From Rhizobium sp. BK399 (GTDB taxonomy: Bacteria > Pseudomonadota > Alphaproteobacteria > Rhizobiales > Rhizobiaceae): a stretch of DNA of 64,000 nt. The stretch lies in the NCBI RefSeq assembly GCF_014194695.1, contig NZ_JACIAH010000018.1:1-64000 (forward strand), written 5' to 3'. A model generated the notes under the pieces. The model was not told where the DNA came from, did no database searches, and saw nothing but the letters and a program-made list of their open reading frames with translations. A program made the position numbers and the translations under genes. Each line of letters starts with the position of its first letter. Position 1 is the first letter of the stretch. Positions 8,480-15,733 of the stretch are shown in pieces.

Positions 8480-9301
8480 ATGTCGCAACCCAATCCCAAA
8501 GCTCTTGTCACTTGCGCATCCTGCACGATCGGAATGCTCTATGCGGATCGATTCGCACGACGAGGATACAATGTCACCTTGCTCGCTGGTGGAGCGGATC
8601 GATCAACCGACTTTGCCCGGATGCTGCGCGCAGAAACCGCCGTTGAGGTCGAGGTTTTCCCTGGCGACCTCTCGAAAAGTCGCTGCCTTGACGAAGTCGA
8701 AGCCCGCATCGGCGCAGAGTGTTTTGACGTCGTCGTAAACAATCTCGCCCTTCCTCCCGGCCGATCATTGACCACAGAGCGCTCGAACGCTCTCGACCGT
8801 CTGCTTGGTATCAATGTGAGAGCTTACGCGCGCATTTCGGCGGCTGCGCTTCGTAGCCTGAGGTCACGTCGACAAGGTGCGATCATCAACGTGACGTCGG
8901 CGGTCGGTCTTGCCCCTGAAATCTCGAGTGGCGCAGATGGTGCGACCAGAGCGTTTGTGATGGCCCTGACCCGTACGATGCAGGATGAGGTGTCTGAATT
9001 TGGGGTCTACGTCCAGCTCGTCCTTGCTGCTGCAACCCGCACCGACGTGTGGCCCTTCCCCGATCAGGAGCCCGAAACCGTTCCCGGCATGATGACGGCA
9101 AACGATCTCGTGGACGCGGCGCTGGTCGGATTCGACCGCCGAGAAACAGTCACCATGCCTTCACTGAAACACTCCCATCTTTGGAGGCGCTACGAGAGCG
9201 CTCGAACAGCCCTACTGGCTCAATCGGTCAATGGCGAACCCGCCGCTCGCTATCTGCTCCCCAAGACATCGAAACGAGAGGGAGACTCTCAGTTTCCCTG
9301 A
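8480..9301 (+). CDS. SDR-fold protein lacking the catalytic residues (probable pseudo-enzyme)
   Basis: 273 residues with the length and overall pattern of a short-chain dehydrogenase/reductase, but key motifs are altered. The dinucleotide loop TGxxxGIG reads TCASCTIG (residues 11-18), so two of its glycines are replaced. The NNAG strand reads NNLA (87-90). Asn112 and Ser140 of the catalytic tetrad are kept, but the YxxxK position is DGATR (153-157), so Tyr became Asp and Lys became Arg. The spacing from Ser140 to residue 153 is the normal 13, so this is substitution, not misalignment. The frame is open to the end, and AAGGA precedes the ATG. It is probably not an oxidoreductase in the normal sense; it might bind a ligand or a partner. 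It lies between a LysR regulator and a VOC protein. Confidence 0.8.
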   Translation: MSQPNPKALVTCASCTIGMLYADRFARRGYNVTLLAGGADRSTDFARMLRAETAVEVEVFPGDLSKSRCLDEVEARIGAECFDVVVNNLALPPGRSLTTERSNALDRLLGINVRAYARISAAALRSLRSRRQGAIINVTSAVGLAPEISSGADGATRAFVMALTRTMQDEVSEFGVYVQLVLAAATRTDVWPFPDQEPETVPGMMTANDLVDAALVGFDRRETVTMPSLKHSHLWRRYESARTALLAQSVNGEPAARYLLPKTSKREGDSQFP

Positions 9302-9433
9302 GTACCGACCACTGATCATCGCGCTTAAATTTACCCCATTCGCGGACCGAGGAACTCCCGACAGAGCTTGGCCCGCGTCCAACGCGAGCAGGAGGCCGAT
9401 GCCTCGACTGCCATAGCAAGATGGAATGGTCAC

Positions 9434-9877
9434 ATGAACCAAGTAACAGCAATTCGAGACAGAGCAACTCAACCCGAGAAGGTCCGCGGCCTGCCGGGAC
9501 ATTCGACCGTGGGCACGAACGATCTCGACGCCGCTGGGGAATTCTACGACAGGCTGTTCGCCGTGTTCGGCATTGGCCGCGTTCTCGTCCAGCCCAACCG
9601 TGCAGTTTACTACGGCCACCGCACGCTCGAGTTCGGTGTCGTCAAGCCGTTCAACGGGCATCCGGCTACGCTGGGCAATGGCGGCATGGTCGCCTTCGAA
9701 GCGCGCTCCCGTTCGCAGGTCAACGAAGCCTATTCCGTCGCCTTGGCGGCAGGCGGATCGGACGAAGGCGCACCCGGTTCAAGGGGCGAAAACGGCGACG
9801 GCCCCTATTGCGCATACTTCCGCGATCCGGAGGGCAACAAGTTTCTCGTCTTCCGGTCCGGACCGGACGAGGCGTAG
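9434..9877 (+). CDS. VOC family protein (glyoxalase/bleomycin-resistance fold)
   Basis: 147 residues from an ATG at 9434. The pattern is that of a single-module vicinal oxygen chelate protein: HSTVGTNDLDAAGEFYDRLF at the start, VAFEARSRSQVNEAYSVALAAGG in the middle, and GPYCAYFRDPEGNKFLVFR at the end. Such proteins are often metal enzymes (lyases, dioxygenases, thiol transferases), but many have no known reaction, and I cannot name one here. A TTG at 9368 would lengthen the product by 22 residues that do not look homologous. It sits between the SDR-like gene and the epoxide hydrolase on the same strand, perhaps one transcription unit. Confidence 0.8.
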   Translation: MNQVTAIRDRATQPEKVRGLPGHSTVGTNDLDAAGEFYDRLFAVFGIGRVLVQPNRAVYYGHRTLEFGVVKPFNGHPATLGNGGMVAFEARSRSQVNEAYSVALAAGGSDEGAPGSRGENGDGPYCAYFRDPEGNKFLVFRSGPDEA

Positions 9878-9977
9878 TCGCACTTGAGAACGGAAAAGCC
9901 CATGCGAGCCAGCGTCCTTTCATTCCGAACGCTTAGCCGCATTAACAACACCGACGTCATCGAAGGAAAATAGACCC

Positions 9978-11291
9978 ATGACCGAGATCCTGAAGCAGTC
10001 AACCAACGACAAGAGGATGCGAATACCTCTTCGAAATCTTATCGCAGCCGTCGCGTTGATCGGCTCAGCGACCTTCTTGCCACTGCAAGCTGGTGCAGCG
10101 GACCTGTCAATTCGACCCTTCAAATACACCGCGTCCGAGACGCAGCTGGCGAACCTCCGGGAGCGCATCCTAGAGACCCGTTGGCCGGAGAAGGAAACGG
10201 TCGCAGACAGTTCGCAAGGCGTGCAACTTTCGAAAATCCGGGAACTGGCCCGCTACTGGGCGACGGATTACGATTGGCACAAGGTCGAGGCGAAGCTCAA
10301 CTCTTATCCGCAGTTCACAACCGAAATCGACGGGTTGGACATTCATTTCATCCATGTCCGCTCCAAGCATAAAAACGCGCTACCGCTCATCGTGACACAC
10401 GGTTGGCCGGGTTCGATCATCGAGCAGCTGAAGATCATCGACCCGCTCGTCAATCCAACGGCATACGGCGGAAAAGCCTCTGATGCCTTCGACGTCGTGA
10501 TCCCGTCGATGCCCGGCTATGGCTTCTCCGGAAAGCCCACAGTGACCGGATGGGGACCAGAACACATGGCCCGTGCCTGGGACGTGCTGATGAAGCGGCT
10601 CGGCTATCAGAACTATGTGGCGCAGGGTGGCGATTGGGGCGCGTTCGTCGTTGACCAAATGGGATTGCAGGCACCAAAGGGCCTAAAGGCCATCCATACC
10701 AATATGCCAGGGGCGGTTCCGGCGGACATCGACAAGGCGACCTTGGCCGGCGAACCGCCCCCATCCGGTCTCTCCGCCGAGGAAAGACGCGCCTACGAGC
10801 AGCTTCTTTTCACGTACAAGCACGTGGCAATCTACCAGTTGATGGCAACCCGGCCCCAGACCTTGTATGGCCTTGCCGATTCGCCCGTTGCACTGGCTTC
10901 CTACATGCTCGATCATGGCGACGGTGGCAGCCAGCCCGCAAAGGCAGTCACCGAGGCCCTTGACCGACACGAAAGCGCCTCTGGCGAGCTGACTCGGGAC
11001 GAGATCCTCGACAACATCACACTCTACTGGCTGACGAACACCGGGGTCTCCGCGTCGCGCCTCTATTGGGAGTATAAGGGCGGCTACTTCAACGCAAAGG
11101 GCGTAAAGATCCCGGTGGCTGTCAGCGTCTTCCCAGGTGAACAGTATCAGGCGCCGCAAAGTTGGACCCAGAAGGCATATCCCAATCTTATCTACTACCA
11201 TCAAGTAGAGAAGGGCGGCCACTTCGCCGCGTGGGAACAGCCGAGATTGTTCGCAACCGAACTCCGAAACGCGTTCCGATCGGTAAGGTAG
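9978..11291 (+). CDS. Exported epoxide hydrolase-like alpha/beta hydrolase
   Basis: 437 residues. A signal peptide (around residues 15-40, cleavage near LQAGA-ADLS) is followed by the epoxide-hydrolase N-terminal segment IRPFKYTASETQLANLRERI and the WP...DYDWHKVEAKLNSYPQF region. The alpha/beta-hydrolase core has the oxyanion motif HGWPGS, the nucleophile loop GGDWG (Asp219), a PGYGFSGKP strand and the catalytic His at 415 (GGHFAAWEQP). These match the EHN family that opens epoxides through an Asp ester. The signal peptide suggests periplasmic detoxification or processing of epoxides. A clear terminator follows, which ends this gene group. Confidence 0.85.
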   Translation: MTEILKQSTNDKRMRIPLRNLIAAVALIGSATFLPLQAGAADLSIRPFKYTASETQLANLRERILETRWPEKETVADSSQGVQLSKIRELARYWATDYDWHKVEAKLNSYPQFTTEIDGLDIHFIHVRSKHKNALPLIVTHGWPGSIIEQLKIIDPLVNPTAYGGKASDAFDVVIPSMPGYGFSGKPTVTGWGPEHMARAWDVLMKRLGYQNYVAQGGDWGAFVVDQMGLQAPKGLKAIHTNMPGAVPADIDKATLAGEPPPSGLSAEERRAYEQLLFTYKHVAIYQLMATRPQTLYGLADSPVALASYMLDHGDGGSQPAKAVTEALDRHESASGELTRDEILDNITLYWLTNTGVSASRLYWEYKGGYFNAKGVKIPVAVSVFPGEQYQAPQSWTQKAYPNLIYYHQVEKGGHFAAWEQPRLFATELRNAFRSVR

Positions 11292-11327
11292 CAAATAACA
11301 CGCAACGCCCCAGCCGATCCCCATCCA

Positions 11328-11356
11328 GGGACGGGTGAACATCACCCGTCCCTTTT
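11328..11356 (+). terminator. Rho-independent terminator after the epoxide hydrolase gene
   Basis: GGGACGGGTGA and TCACCCGTCCC form a perfect 11-base stem with a very short ACA loop, followed at once by TTTT. It lies 37 bases after the epoxide hydrolase stop codon. Confidence 0.8.
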
Positions 11357-11526
11357 GAACCGGGCCCTCGGTGCGTAGTGCATCATGCCTATTGGGCCGG
11401 GTAGATGAGGGTCTTTCCGCAAATGTGCCTCAAGGAACTTTGCCCTGCGTCTTTTTGGCCGAGGCGGTTTCTTGGCAGGCGACCGCAGCGCCAAGCTGCG
11501 CGCGTACTTTTCCTTGGAGTCAGGAC

Positions 11527-12246
11527 ATGACCTTTCTTTTGAACAGAATCATCGCAGCCCACGGCGGCCTCGAGCGATGGAAGCGATTCAACACTGTCGA
11601 GGCCACGATTGTTACGGGTGGCGCTTTCTGGGGCATGAAGGGTCTTCGCCAAGATGCCGATCCTCGCGAAATAACGGTATCGCTCACAGAGCAGAAGGCG
11701 TCAGTAATCCCGTTTGGCGCTGCCAACCATCGGACTGCCTTTACCTCCGGCCGCATCGCTATTGAGACGACAGACGGCAAGGTCATCGCCGAGCGCCTGG
11801 ACCCACGTACCGCATTCGGCGGCCATGGGAAAACGACCCACTGGGATCCACTTCATCGCGCATATTTTAATGGATACGCGTTGTGGACGTACTTGACTAC
11901 GCCATTCCTGCTCACTCTTCCGGGCGTGGTCATCCAAGAGCAGGAACCCTGGCGCGAAGAGAATGAAACGTGGCACAGGCTGCGGGCGTATTTCCCGCAG
12001 CACGTGGCCACCCATAGCGAAGCGCAGGATTTCTATTTCGGCGACGATTTGTTGCTGCGCCGGCACGATTATAATGTTGATGTCGCGGGAGGCTTTGCAG
12101 CTCTACAACGCGCCTACGACTATCGGGAGACCAACGGCATCCGGTACCCGACCAAACGCCGCACCTTCGCACGCGGTGCCGATGATAGCGCCGTAGAGGA
12201 ACCGTTGATGGTATCCATCGACCTGAGCAACGTCCGCTTTACATAG
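11527..12246 (+). CDS. Conserved-looking hypothetical protein of 239 residues
   Basis: I do not recognise the family. The product starts MTFLLNRIIAAHGGLERWKR from an ATG with GGAG 8 bases upstream, and continues with TVEATIVTGGAFWGMKGL and ends in a region rich in aromatic and charged residues (FYFGDDLLLRRHDYNVDV, YRETNGIRYPTKRRTFAR). There is no signal peptide or membrane segment. The alternation of short beta-like stretches suggests a LolA/LolB-like or lipid-binding beta sheet, but that is only an impression. It follows the epoxide hydrolase terminator, so it probably has its own promoter. Confidence 0.7.
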   Translation: MTFLLNRIIAAHGGLERWKRFNTVEATIVTGGAFWGMKGLRQDADPREITVSLTEQKASVIPFGAANHRTAFTSGRIAIETTDGKVIAERLDPRTAFGGHGKTTHWDPLHRAYFNGYALWTYLTTPFLLTLPGVVIQEQEPWREENETWHRLRAYFPQHVATHSEAQDFYFGDDLLLRRHDYNVDVAGGFAALQRAYDYRETNGIRYPTKRRTFARGADDSAVEEPLMVSIDLSNVRFT

Positions 12247-12933
12247 GGTCGAAAGCCTCTGTTCCATGCCGGCACTGCTTCGTATTACGCCTGATATGCG
12301 ACGAGTGAGGTCGACCTCCCCATTTAAGCGTTTCCCAGTTGATTGGAAGACTTGTTTGAGTGGGCGAAGCCAACGTCTTGTGACATTAGGTCCACTTCGG
12401 ACCGATCCCAGACCTTGCCGGCAAGAACTCTAATGTCCGTTTTTCGTGCTGGATGTCCTCGCAGCGGACGGTCGGCCATCGGCCCCAAACGAGATACTCC
12501 AAAAATGAGTAGGCAAGAGAGGCTTCTGACGCGAAGCGGAATTTGTTGCCGTAAAGCCGGATTGAGGCGGAGAATTTACAAGTCTCCGTGCAGTCAGGCC
12601 CCCGCAACCACGCTACAGTATCCAAAAATAGCCGAAACTACGATCCAGCACGGCACAAGCGCTCCATGCCCCGCCATTCCTTTATCGAACGCATCGTCCA
12701 GGAAGCGCGGTTGAAGGCGCGCTGCGGTAAGTGGGTGATCTCGTACGCCGTTTCGAATATCCTGGCAAAGCTGCAGCTTAGACAGGGTCGAGCGCCGCCG
12801 ATATCGCGCTCGGGACTTCATGAGTCCTCTACGATTGAGACCCAGAGCGTATCGGGTTTTTACCTGTCCCGTCGTCCAGTCCGAGGGGTTGGCTCCGAGG
12901 CCGTGTGAAAGATGTTGTGCAAATTCAAGGTTC
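12247..12933. other. 687-base stretch without a recognisable gene; holds one copy of a diverged repeat
   Basis: No frame here has coding character. Bases 12575-12648 match bases 43612-43690 over about 70 positions with scattered differences; shared blocks include TCTCCGTG, GGCCCCCGCAAC and CTACGCTACA. The rest is probably decayed sequence between two transcription units. Confidence 0.5.
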
Positions 12934-13860
12934 TTAACCCCAAACACGTTTGATTGCATCGAATGCGGCCACAACAGTGGGATCACCCTTACGAGCTTCC
13001 ATGCATATGAAGCTCAATGTCGTCGAAATTTTCACCGCATCGGCGATGAAGAGCCCGTGGGCCTGTTGTTCATGGAGGGCGATCGACTCGCGGCAGAGGC
13101 TCAAGCCGACGCCTGTGCGGACCATGGCGACCATCGACGCTTCCTGATCGACTTGGGAGACGATGTTCTGACGCAGGCCAAGATCGGTGAACAGTCGTGC
13201 CAGCAGCCGGTTATGCACCGAGGCGGGCGGTGTGCCGATCCATGGCAGTGCTGCCAACTGTACCCAATCCGCACCACGGACGAAGCTTGCAAGCGACGGC
13301 GGGGCAACGACGCGATAGGTCAGTTGTGCCAGTTCCTTGCCATAAAACAGTTTGGTGGCAGTTTCGTCAGAAAGCTCGACTATAGGATCGTAGTCCCTCG
13401 GGTCTCCGAGGAAGAATCCGGCATCCAGTTCATTCCGCCGAAGCCCTTCCGGCACATCGCCGCTCATGCCATGTCGCAATGTTGTCTCAATGCTCGGTCC
13501 GTTTTCGATCAGCGCCTTCAGAAACGCGCCCAGTCGCGTGAACTCCGGGTCGATGATGGTGCCGATCCGGAGTTTGCCCCGCACGCGCGTTGCCAGATGC
13601 CCGGCTGTCTGGCGGAAATCCGTCAGCGCCGCCAGCACCTGCTCGGCCTTGGCAGCCAGCAGCGCGCCCTCCTGCGTCAACTCCAAACCCGTGGAAGTCC
13701 GTCGGAACAGGGAGAGGCCGGTCTCTGCGGCAAGACGTTTCAGTTGCAGCGTCACGGCCGGCTGGGTGAGGTGCAATAGCTCCGCGGCGCGGGTGACGTT
13801 GCCCTCCCGCGCCACGGTGACGAATGCCCTCAATGTTCTCAGGTCGGCCGATTGCAGCAT
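12934..13860 (-). CDS. LysR family regulator, divergent from the DMSP cluster (dddR-like by position)
   Basis: 308 residues with a classical LysR helix-turn-helix (LRTLRAFVTVAREGNVTRAA, LLHLTQPAVTLQLKRLAAET, SLFRRTSTGLELTQEG) and a C-terminal co-inducer domain. It faces the GMC oxidoreductase gene, and a perfect inverted repeat lies 14 bases above its start codon. LysR-type DddR proteins activate dddD in other DMSP-degrading bacteria, so a role as DMSP- or 3-hydroxypropionate-responsive activator is a reasonable inference from position. The sequence alone does not show the ligand. The last residues are VVAAFDAIKRVWG before TAA at 12934. Confidence 0.88.
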   Translation of the reverse strand: MLQSADLRTLRAFVTVAREGNVTRAAELLHLTQPAVTLQLKRLAAETGLSLFRRTSTGLELTQEGALLAAKAEQVLAALTDFRQTAGHLATRVRGKLRIGTIIDPEFTRLGAFLKALIENGPSIETTLRHGMSGDVPEGLRRNELDAGFFLGDPRDYDPIVELSDETATKLFYGKELAQLTYRVVAPPSLASFVRGADWVQLAALPWIGTPPASVHNRLLARLFTDLGLRQNIVSQVDQEASMVAMVRTGVGLSLCRESIALHEQQAHGLFIADAVKISTTLSFICMEARKGDPTVVAAFDAIKRVWG

Positions 13861-13873
13861 ATTAGTTTCATTT

Positions 13874-13890
13874 ATAATGCCTTCTATTAT
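13874..13890. promoter_or_regulatory. Inverted repeat in the LysR/dddA-dddD divergent promoter, likely LysR box
   Basis: ATAAT and ATTAT flank a 7-base spacer, giving a 17-base dyad close to the T-N11-A form that LysR regulators bind. It lies just above the LysR start (13860) and about 130 bases before the GMC gene. It is AT-rich in an otherwise GC-rich window, which fits a promoter. Confidence 0.5.
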
Positions 13891-14020
13891 TTGTCATTGG
13901 ATTTTCCGACCGCACCTCCGCTATGGCTCTGAACGATGTAGGCAGGGAGGCTGGCATGCAGCGACAGGATGTCGAAGCTTATGAGTGTGGGTGGTTCCGT
14001 CTGAACGGGCGGGCAGCACA

Positions 14021-15709
14021 ATGACGCGTAACGCTTCGCTATCTACACAGCATGCTTTTGACTACATCATTGTCGGCGGCGGCTCCGCCGGCTGCCTGCT
14101 TGCCAACCGCCTCAGCCGCGATCCGGCGATGCGGGTGCTTCTCTTGGAGGCCGGCCGCAAGGACGACTATCCGTGGATTCATATTCCCGTCGGTTATCTT
14201 TATTGCATCGGCAATCCGCGCACCGACTGGCTGTATAAGACCGAGCCCGACGCTGGCCTGAACGGGCGCTCGCTGCGCTACCCGCGCGGCAAGACGCTCG
14301 GCGGCTGCTCCTCCATCAACGGCATGATCTATATGCGTGGCCAGGCCCGCGACTTCGACGGCTGGGCGGCGGCAACCGGCGATGACGCCTGGTCTTGGCA
14401 GAATTGCTTGCCTGATTTCAAGGCGCATGAGGATCATTACCGGCTGGACAACGGTGAGGACCCGAAGACTGGCGGCAACAGCCGGTTCTCGGACATGCAC
14501 GGCCACGGCGGCGAGTGGCGGATCGAGAAGCAGCGGCTCAAATGGGAGATCCTCGAATCCTTTGCAGAGGCCGCCGTCGAGGCCGGCATTCCGCGCTCCA
14601 ACGATTTCAACAGCGGCGACAACGAAGGCGTCGGCTATTTCGAGGTCAACCAGCGCTCCGGCTGGCGCTGGAATACGTCGAAGGCTTTTTTGCGCCCCGC
14701 GAAGAACCGCCCAAACCTGGCGGTCTGGACGCAATCCCATGTCGAACGGCTGATCCTGGAAACCGACGGTTTCGGCCGCAGGCGTTGCGCTGGCGTCGTG
14801 GTCCAACGCCAACGGCAGAGCGCGGAGGTCCGTGCCCGCAGGGAGGTCATCCTGTCCGCCGGCGCAATCGGCTCGCCGCAAATCCTGCAACTGTCCGGTA
14901 TCGGCCCCGCCGGACTGCTGAAGCGACATGGCATCGAGGTTGTGCATGACCTGCCGGGCGTCGGGGAAAATCTCCAGGACCATCTGCAGATCCGCGCCGT
15001 CTTCAAGGTCGGCAATGCAAAAACGCTGAACACGCTCGCCAACAGCCTATTCGGCAAGGCGATGATCGGGCTCGAATATGTTCTGAAACGCAGCGGCCCG
15101 ATGAGCATGTCGCCCTCGCAGCTCGGCGCTTTCACCCGGTCGGACGACAGACAGGCCCACGCTAATCTCGAATATCACGTCCAGCCTCTCAGCCTCGACG
15201 CCTTCGGCGAGCCGTTGCACAGCTTACCCGCCTTCACCGCGAGTGTGTGCAATCTCAACCCGGCCAGCGTCGGAAACGTGCGCATTCGTTCCGGCAAGGC
15301 GTCGGATGCCCCGGCGATTGCGCCGAATTATCTGAGCACGGAAGAGGATCGCAGAATTGCCGCCGAGAGCCTGCGGCAAGTGCGCAAGATCGTGTCGCAG
15401 CCGGCGCTTGCAAAATACCAGCCTGAGGAATGGAAGCCCGGCTTGCAGTTCCAGAGCGACGAGGAACTGGCGCGGCTGGCGGGCGATATCGCCAACACCA
15501 TCTTTCATCCGGTCGGGACGACGAAGATGGGCCGCGACGACGATCCGATGACAGTGGTGGACAGCCGTCTCAGGGTGCGCGGCATCGAGGGCCTGCGCGT
15601 CGTCGACGCAGGCGTCATGCCAAAGATCACCAGCGGCAACACCAACGCACCGACGCTGATGATCGCCGAAAAGGCGGCCGGCTGGATCGTCGCCGATGCG
15701 CGCGCATAG
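14021..15709 (+). CDS. GMC-family flavin oxidoreductase, choline-dehydrogenase type (DddA-like by context)
   Basis: 562 residues from the ATG at 14021 (a GTG at 13985 would add 12 residues). The FAD-binding loop is YIIVGGGSAGCLLANRLS, the GMC signature is YPRGKTLGGCSSINGMIYMRG, and the C-terminal active-site region has FHPVGTTKMG, whose His is catalytic, then NTNAPTLMIAEKAA. Such enzymes oxidise primary alcohols with FAD. Choline dehydrogenase is the best known, but a close paralogue, DddA, oxidises 3-hydroxypropionate to malonate semialdehyde during DMSP catabolism. Because dddD follows 24 bases later, DddA is the more likely role. Choline oxidation cannot be ruled out, because the importer downstream is of betaine/choline type. 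Confidence 0.85.
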   Translation: MTRNASLSTQHAFDYIIVGGGSAGCLLANRLSRDPAMRVLLLEAGRKDDYPWIHIPVGYLYCIGNPRTDWLYKTEPDAGLNGRSLRYPRGKTLGGCSSINGMIYMRGQARDFDGWAAATGDDAWSWQNCLPDFKAHEDHYRLDNGEDPKTGGNSRFSDMHGHGGEWRIEKQRLKWEILESFAEAAVEAGIPRSNDFNSGDNEGVGYFEVNQRSGWRWNTSKAFLRPAKNRPNLAVWTQSHVERLILETDGFGRRRCAGVVVQRQRQSAEVRARREVILSAGAIGSPQILQLSGIGPAGLLKRHGIEVVHDLPGVGENLQDHLQIRAVFKVGNAKTLNTLANSLFGKAMIGLEYVLKRSGPMSMSPSQLGAFTRSDDRQAHANLEYHVQPLSLDAFGEPLHSLPAFTASVCNLNPASVGNVRIRSGKASDAPAIAPNYLSTEEDRRIAAESLRQVRKIVSQPALAKYQPEEWKPGLQFQSDEELARLAGDIANTIFHPVGTTKMGRDDDPMTVVDSRLRVRGIEGLRVVDAGVMPKITSGNTNAPTLMIAEKAAGWIVADARA

Positions 15710-15733
15710 AAAAGTCTTGGGGAGATAAGAGCA

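Noticed and set aside
14039..14983. Long open frame on the minus strand opposite the GMC gene
   Set aside because: It is the antisense shadow of a well-conserved GC-rich gene and has no family features.
14021..15709. betA (choline dehydrogenase) as the name of the GMC gene
   Set aside because: No betaine aldehyde dehydrogenase or betI is adjacent, and dddD directly follows; a DddA-like role fits better, although choline oxidation is not excluded.
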